Position numbers and translations under genes: made by a program. Shown here piece after piece: positions 60,331 to 64,000 of a stretch of 64,000 bases of DNA. The DNA comes from Symbiodinium natans. Its lineage: Eukaryota > Sar > Dinophyceae > Suessiales > Symbiodiniaceae. Numbering within the stretch: position 1 is the first letter of the stretch; the number at the start of each line of letters is the position of its first letter. The notes under the pieces were generated by a model. It did not search any database and was not told where the DNA came from. It worked only from the letters and a program-made list of their open reading frames with translations. Location of the stretch: NCBI GenBank assembly GCA_905221605.1, contig CAJNDS010002173.1, positions 124,001 through 188,000 on the forward strand. The letters are read 5' to 3'.

Positions 60331-61535
60331 CTGAAGAAGGATGTCAGGATGGCGAGATTCGCCCTACTAGACCGGGACCTCTCAAACATCCCAATATACT
60401 TCTTAGGCAACACGGGATTTCAACCTCCAAAACAAAAGCTGGGCCAAGCAAGGCTCGGATCCCCCAGGTCCGGTCCCTCCTAAAAAAACACGCGAACCTT
60501 GAGGGGTTTCAGGATTTCGTGCTTGTTTTGTGTTTGGGGTTCAGGGTTCGGGGTTTGGCATCTGGTGATTAAGATAAAGTCTGGCAAAACCCTGGGCCTG
60601 GAACCCATCGTCAGGAACCACCGCCAGGGGGCTGCTGAGGTCAACATCGGCCCACCTAAAAAAGAAGGAAATCAGGGTCTACTCCGGTTCCTAGGGAGCT
60701 TGTGGAGTGGATCCTTCTCCAGCCACCCTACATTTGCCCCCCCTACGGTTACCAGGTGGGTTGGCTTTTGGCCTTGAAGTGGGTAATTCTACGATTGTTT
60801 GAGGGCCCAGAAAGGCTTGCTTTGGGCTGATGGGCCGTGGCTTCTGCACCTGGGTGGTTCTACTTCTGGCCATCACACACACACACACAAACCACTGAGT
60901 AACTCCGCTTGCGCCGAGAAAGCTCGATACCCCTGGTCTGGTCTTAACGCTAAAGTCACGTAGACTTGAAGTAGGAACCACTCACTATAAGAGCTTCCGG
61001 GAAGCCTACAAATTCACCCAAAGCCCTGGAACTCTGCTGCCCGCCAGTGGAGGATAACGATCAACTTCGAGAGGAACTCCTCCAGCTTTGCGGGTGCTGA
61101 GGGTTTAGCTTTGAGGGCTAAGGCTTCAAACAGTTGGGGGTCGCGTGAGGGCTTGCAGAATTAGGGCAATGGGGTTTCGGGGCTTGTGAGGCTACAGTTC
61201 AAGTTCGGGGTTTGGATTGTGTGGCTTAGTAGGGTTTGTGATATTTGCACGCAGTGCGACTTCTCCATTGTCAAAATCCGGGCCTACGCGAGGCCCTCTG
61301 CATAACTATCGAGCCAGCACGGGAAGGTACGAAAAATCCGTGGTCCTAGAGAAAGGTAAATGCCAGACTTGCGGTTCGGGTGCGACGTTGGGGGGCGGGG
61401 GGAGGGCCTGGATCTTCAAAAGCCCAAACGTGCGTCAGGTATCATTGAACGATTTGCAAGTACAACCCGCAAGTTGTATATCTCTATATATATATATCTC
61501 TCTCTCTCTTCTAGAATATGATACAGGATATAACA

Positions 61536-61561
61536 CCCCCCCCCCCCCCCCCCCCCCCCCC
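61536..61561. repeat. Poly-C tract (26 C on plus strand)
   Basis: The longest C homopolymer in the window, preceded by (TA)n and (CT)n runs at 61475-61515. Confidence 0.95.
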
Positions 61562-61944
61562 AAACAAAAGACTAAACAACAACAATAAAATAACAATCAA
61601 AACAAGAATCGAAGACAGACCGACAACCAAAGAGGATTCCTAAGCCTTCAGCTTCAGTTCATGGGCCGCAAACCTTTCCGTTGCCTAGAGCAACCCTGTA
61701 CATTGCAAGAATGTAACAAGGTACAGAAACACCAAACCTAATCTAAGGAAGCCTTAACTTGATATCTCGTCCTCGTTGGGGTCTGAACTCCAGCTCGGAG
61801 GGACGGGGCTGAAGCCCTGGAAACCACACTGGATACCTTGATTTGCCCTCCTCCCCTGCCCGATAAACTAGCATTGGTCCTGAATTTAAGGTTTAGGGTA
61901 AGCACGAGAAGCCTCAAAGCCCTTAATGCTCCTGCGAGAAGGGG

Positions 61945-62000
61945 CCCTGTTCCTCCTGCGAGAGCGCCTTCAGAAAGACCTGCTTCACAAAGGCAACCCT
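61945..62000 (-). CDS. Exon-like segment VFLKALSQEEQGPFSQ, unassigned
   Basis: It reads VAFVKQVFLKALSQEEQGPF, then SQEH, on the minus strand, flanked by CAG/G sites. Could be an upstream CFAP61 exon; no family match. Confidence 0.3.
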
Positions 62001-62569
62001 TGGGAGGGAACGTTGCGTTCCAAGCCCCCAAGTCTTGGAAGGCCTAGAGTGCAGGGTGTTAGGGCCACCTCAAAGGGCTTAAGGGTGTATGATTGAGAGC
62101 TTATAAGGTCATATCGATCAACATCCTTCTTGAGGTTCAGGGTTCCACCACTCATGACGCATTCTTCGGCTCACATTCTACACAGACTCCGGCTTGAACA
62201 CAACAGCGCCACCTTGCGGCGTCTTTTCAAAGGCCCTTTCTGCACACTCGAAGGCCCCGCAGCCTGAGACATACCCCCGCCCCCTCAAGCCTTCAAAACC
62301 TGCCACGCAAGTTTGAAGGCGTGGCAGCCTGCAAGGCCTTGAGCCCTAAACTGTAGGCCTTCAGCCATTCCAGAGTCTAAACCCTACACCCAACGCGAGA
62401 ACAGCCAAAAGCAGCCTCCAAAAGCCTCTTCCAGGCCTTGACAGCCAAACAACCCGACTCCCCGCAAGCAGCCCCTAAGCATCCGGGGGCCCAGGCCACG
62501 GCGTCCACCTGAACGGGCTCAGCGCCAAGGGCACCTTCCAGCCTCGGGGGCGGGAGCGTTTTTGGAGAA

Positions 62570-62620
62570 TCATAGGGTTTAGGGTTTAGAGTTTAGGGTT
62601 TAGGGCTTAGGGTTTAGGGT
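62570..62620. repeat. Interstitial TTTAGGG cluster
   Basis: Six TTTAGGG-type units with single variants (TTTAGAG, CTTAGGG) on the plus strand. Confidence 0.9.
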
Positions 62621-62774
62621 TGGGGGAGGGGGTGCTAGGGTGCTGAGAAAGGAGGTGGGGAGCGCGGGGTGGCAACTCATTCAGGGGTTCAGGGGTTCAA
62701 GGGGTTGTCTCCCTATTCCGTCGGCATGACTCTCTCAAGGCACTCCACCAAGCCTGTGCAGCTAAGCTGGGGGC

Positions 62775-62822
62775 ATCAAGGGAGGCTCCTCGTCGTCTTT
62801 AAGTTCGGCTCTTTGGTCCTTC
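62775..62822 (-). CDS. Exon-like segment KDQRAELKDDEEPPLMPP, unassigned
   Basis: An acidic, charged stretch on the minus strand ending in an in-frame TAG; typical exon composition but no family match. Confidence 0.3.
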
Positions 62823-62916
62823 GGCTCTGGGGGTCGAGAATGTCTGGAGGCAGTTCAAGGGCCACACAGCTTCTGCACTCCAACCACAAGCACCAGCAAA
62901 AATCTGAACCGAAACC

Positions 62917-62970
62917 CTGCACTCGGCATTCGGATAGCAGATCTTGCACCCCATCTTTGTTGAGCTCGCG
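62917..62970 (-). CDS. Exon-like segment ELNKDGVQDLLSECRVQ, unassigned
   Basis: It reads RELNKDGVQDLLSECRVQ and ends at CAG. Helical and coding-like; possibly an N-terminal exon of the CFAP61 locus or of the next gene. Confidence 0.3.
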
Positions 62971-63074
62971 AACGCGAGAGCGCGAGCGCGCGGGCGGCGC
63001 GCGCAGCGCCGAGCTGCGGACACCTGCTGGGAGGCTAAGCAGAGCTTCGGGCTTCCAACCACTATAGGGCCTGC

Positions 63075-63257
63075 TTGGCCGCGCGAAACGTGACTGACCC
63101 TGTGTGGGAACGCACCAGGAGCCAGGACGGACTGCAAGAAAAGGCTGGAATGGCGCCCTTTGTGCCAGCTTTCATGGCCATTGAGGTGGATGCAGAAAGA
63201 AATGCGGTTGAAGCTGAAAACGGAGTAGCTCATGCTATGCTAGAAGTATCGTTCTAG
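63075..63257 (+). CDS. Plus-strand exon-like segment, unassigned
   Basis: It reads VWERTRSQDGLQEKAGMAPF, then VPAFMAIEVDAERNAVEAEN, then GVAHAMLEVSF and a stop. The antisense reading is Ser/Ala-rich and less protein-like. If real, it marks a change of gene direction at the right end of the window. Confidence 0.25.
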   Translation: MAARNVTDPVWERTRSQDGLQEKAGMAPFVPAFMAIEVDAERNAVEAENGVAHAMLEVSF

Positions 63258-64000
63258 TCCGACCTTCAAGCTAAGCCTTATTCATCTTCACCTCGAAGGG
63301 TTTAGGGCCCATGGTAAGTAGTTTCACCATTGCCTGATGGAAGCCTCAGCCATAGACTGCTTCGTGGATGTCGGCCTCGGTCGCTTCAGGGGTTGACTTC
63401 TGCAAGGGTTTAGGGTTTAGGGTCCTAGCATCCCGACTGCATAAAATCGAAGTAAAACCTCTGAACCAAGCAGCAGCCGCCAGGACCCGCCACGAGAAGG
63501 ATTTAAATTCGAATTTATGCCCTTTTCTGGATCATGGCTTAAATTTGGATTTTTACCGTCTGTGGCTGAAGGGTCTGCGGTGTGCCGTCTGGGGGTCTGC
63601 GGGTCTAGAGAGCCTGAGGCTGGAGTTCGGGGGGTCTCGGGTCTCAAGCGTCCAAGGGTTTGCAGTCTCCGGGTTAAGGGGTCTACGGGTCTACGGGTCT
63701 GGGAGTATGGGTCATTTCAGGGTCTGACGGTCTGAAGGTTTAATGGTCTGCTGGGCCTTCGGCTTTAGGGTTCAGGTTGAAGATGCAGGGCTACGGGCCC
63801 TACTGGGCTTTCGACTGTGGGTCCTCCGCACCCCTTTAGCCTTGAAGGTTCGGGCCTGTGCCGGGTGAGTGGGCCTTGAGATTTAGGTTCAGGGCCTATT
63901 GAGATGCTGTATCCTCACCCAAACACCCCAAATCCCCCCAACCCTAAACCTGTAACCGAAACCCGAAATCCAAAAACACACCCACAGAGGCCTTTAGGGG
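63258..64000. other. No gene recognised; telomere-like words and CGGGTCT-rich repeat
   Basis: TTTAGGG pair at about 63407-63421, then a drifting GGGTCTxxGGGTCT repeat (63580-63740) and CCCTAAAC-like sequence at the right edge. No coding sequence supported. Confidence 0.4.

Noticed and set aside
16145-64000. tRNA and rRNA genes
   Set aside because: None noticed by eye; a covariance-model search was not possible, so absence is not proven.

Overview
The window looks like nuclear DNA of a photosynthetic dinoflagellate. The evidence is a nuclear cytochrome c6-like gene with a signal-peptide-plus-transit leader of the kind used with secondary plastids, introns of GT-AG, GC-AG and GA-AG type, a flagellar gene (CFAP61), TTTAGGG-type telomeric repeats scattered through the non-coding DNA, and dinoflagellate-like non-LTR retroelements. 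Every gene recognised lies on the minus strand, so transcription runs from high to low coordinates throughout. The species cannot be named from the sequence alone.

Region 1-16144 holds two near-identical copies of a ~9.3 kb non-LTR retroelement in head-to-tail tandem. Each copy codes, in order on the minus strand, for a Cys/Gly-rich protein with a conserved NPGP motif, a large protein with an OTU-type cysteine protease domain and zinc-finger-like motifs, and an endonuclease/exonuclease/phosphatase (EEP) - reverse transcriptase (RT) - RNase H polyprotein. The left copy (A) is cut by the window edge but its EEP-RT frame is open to the edge. The right copy (B) is complete in extent but broken by several indels, including loss of one catalytic RT aspartate codon and a frameshift that removes the OTU catalytic histidine.

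Region 16145-26690 is mostly non-coding, with low-complexity tracts, many degenerate telomere-like heptamers and a few weak exon-like segments.

Region ~26.7-63 kb is dominated by one very long, intron-rich minus-strand gene that I assign to CFAP61, a radial-spoke/calmodulin-and-spoke-associated-complex protein. Exons from 58.9 kb down to 28.2 kb match the CFAP61 family in collinear order; further exons probably lie on both sides. Its introns carry interstitial telomeric repeats of 6-, 7- and 8-bp periodicity, strand-biased poly-C tracts and AT microsatellites.

Nested inside a CFAP61 intron, on the same strand (33791-32546), is a complete four-exon gene for a lumen-targeted cytochrome c6-like protein. 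It has a CxxCH haem site, but the usual methionine ligand motif is replaced. This nested gene and the OTU-bearing tandem retroelement are the most interesting parts of the window. All exon boundaries were worked out by eye. Comparisons with the human CFAP61 protein, cytochrome c6 and other families rest on remembered family features, not on a search.
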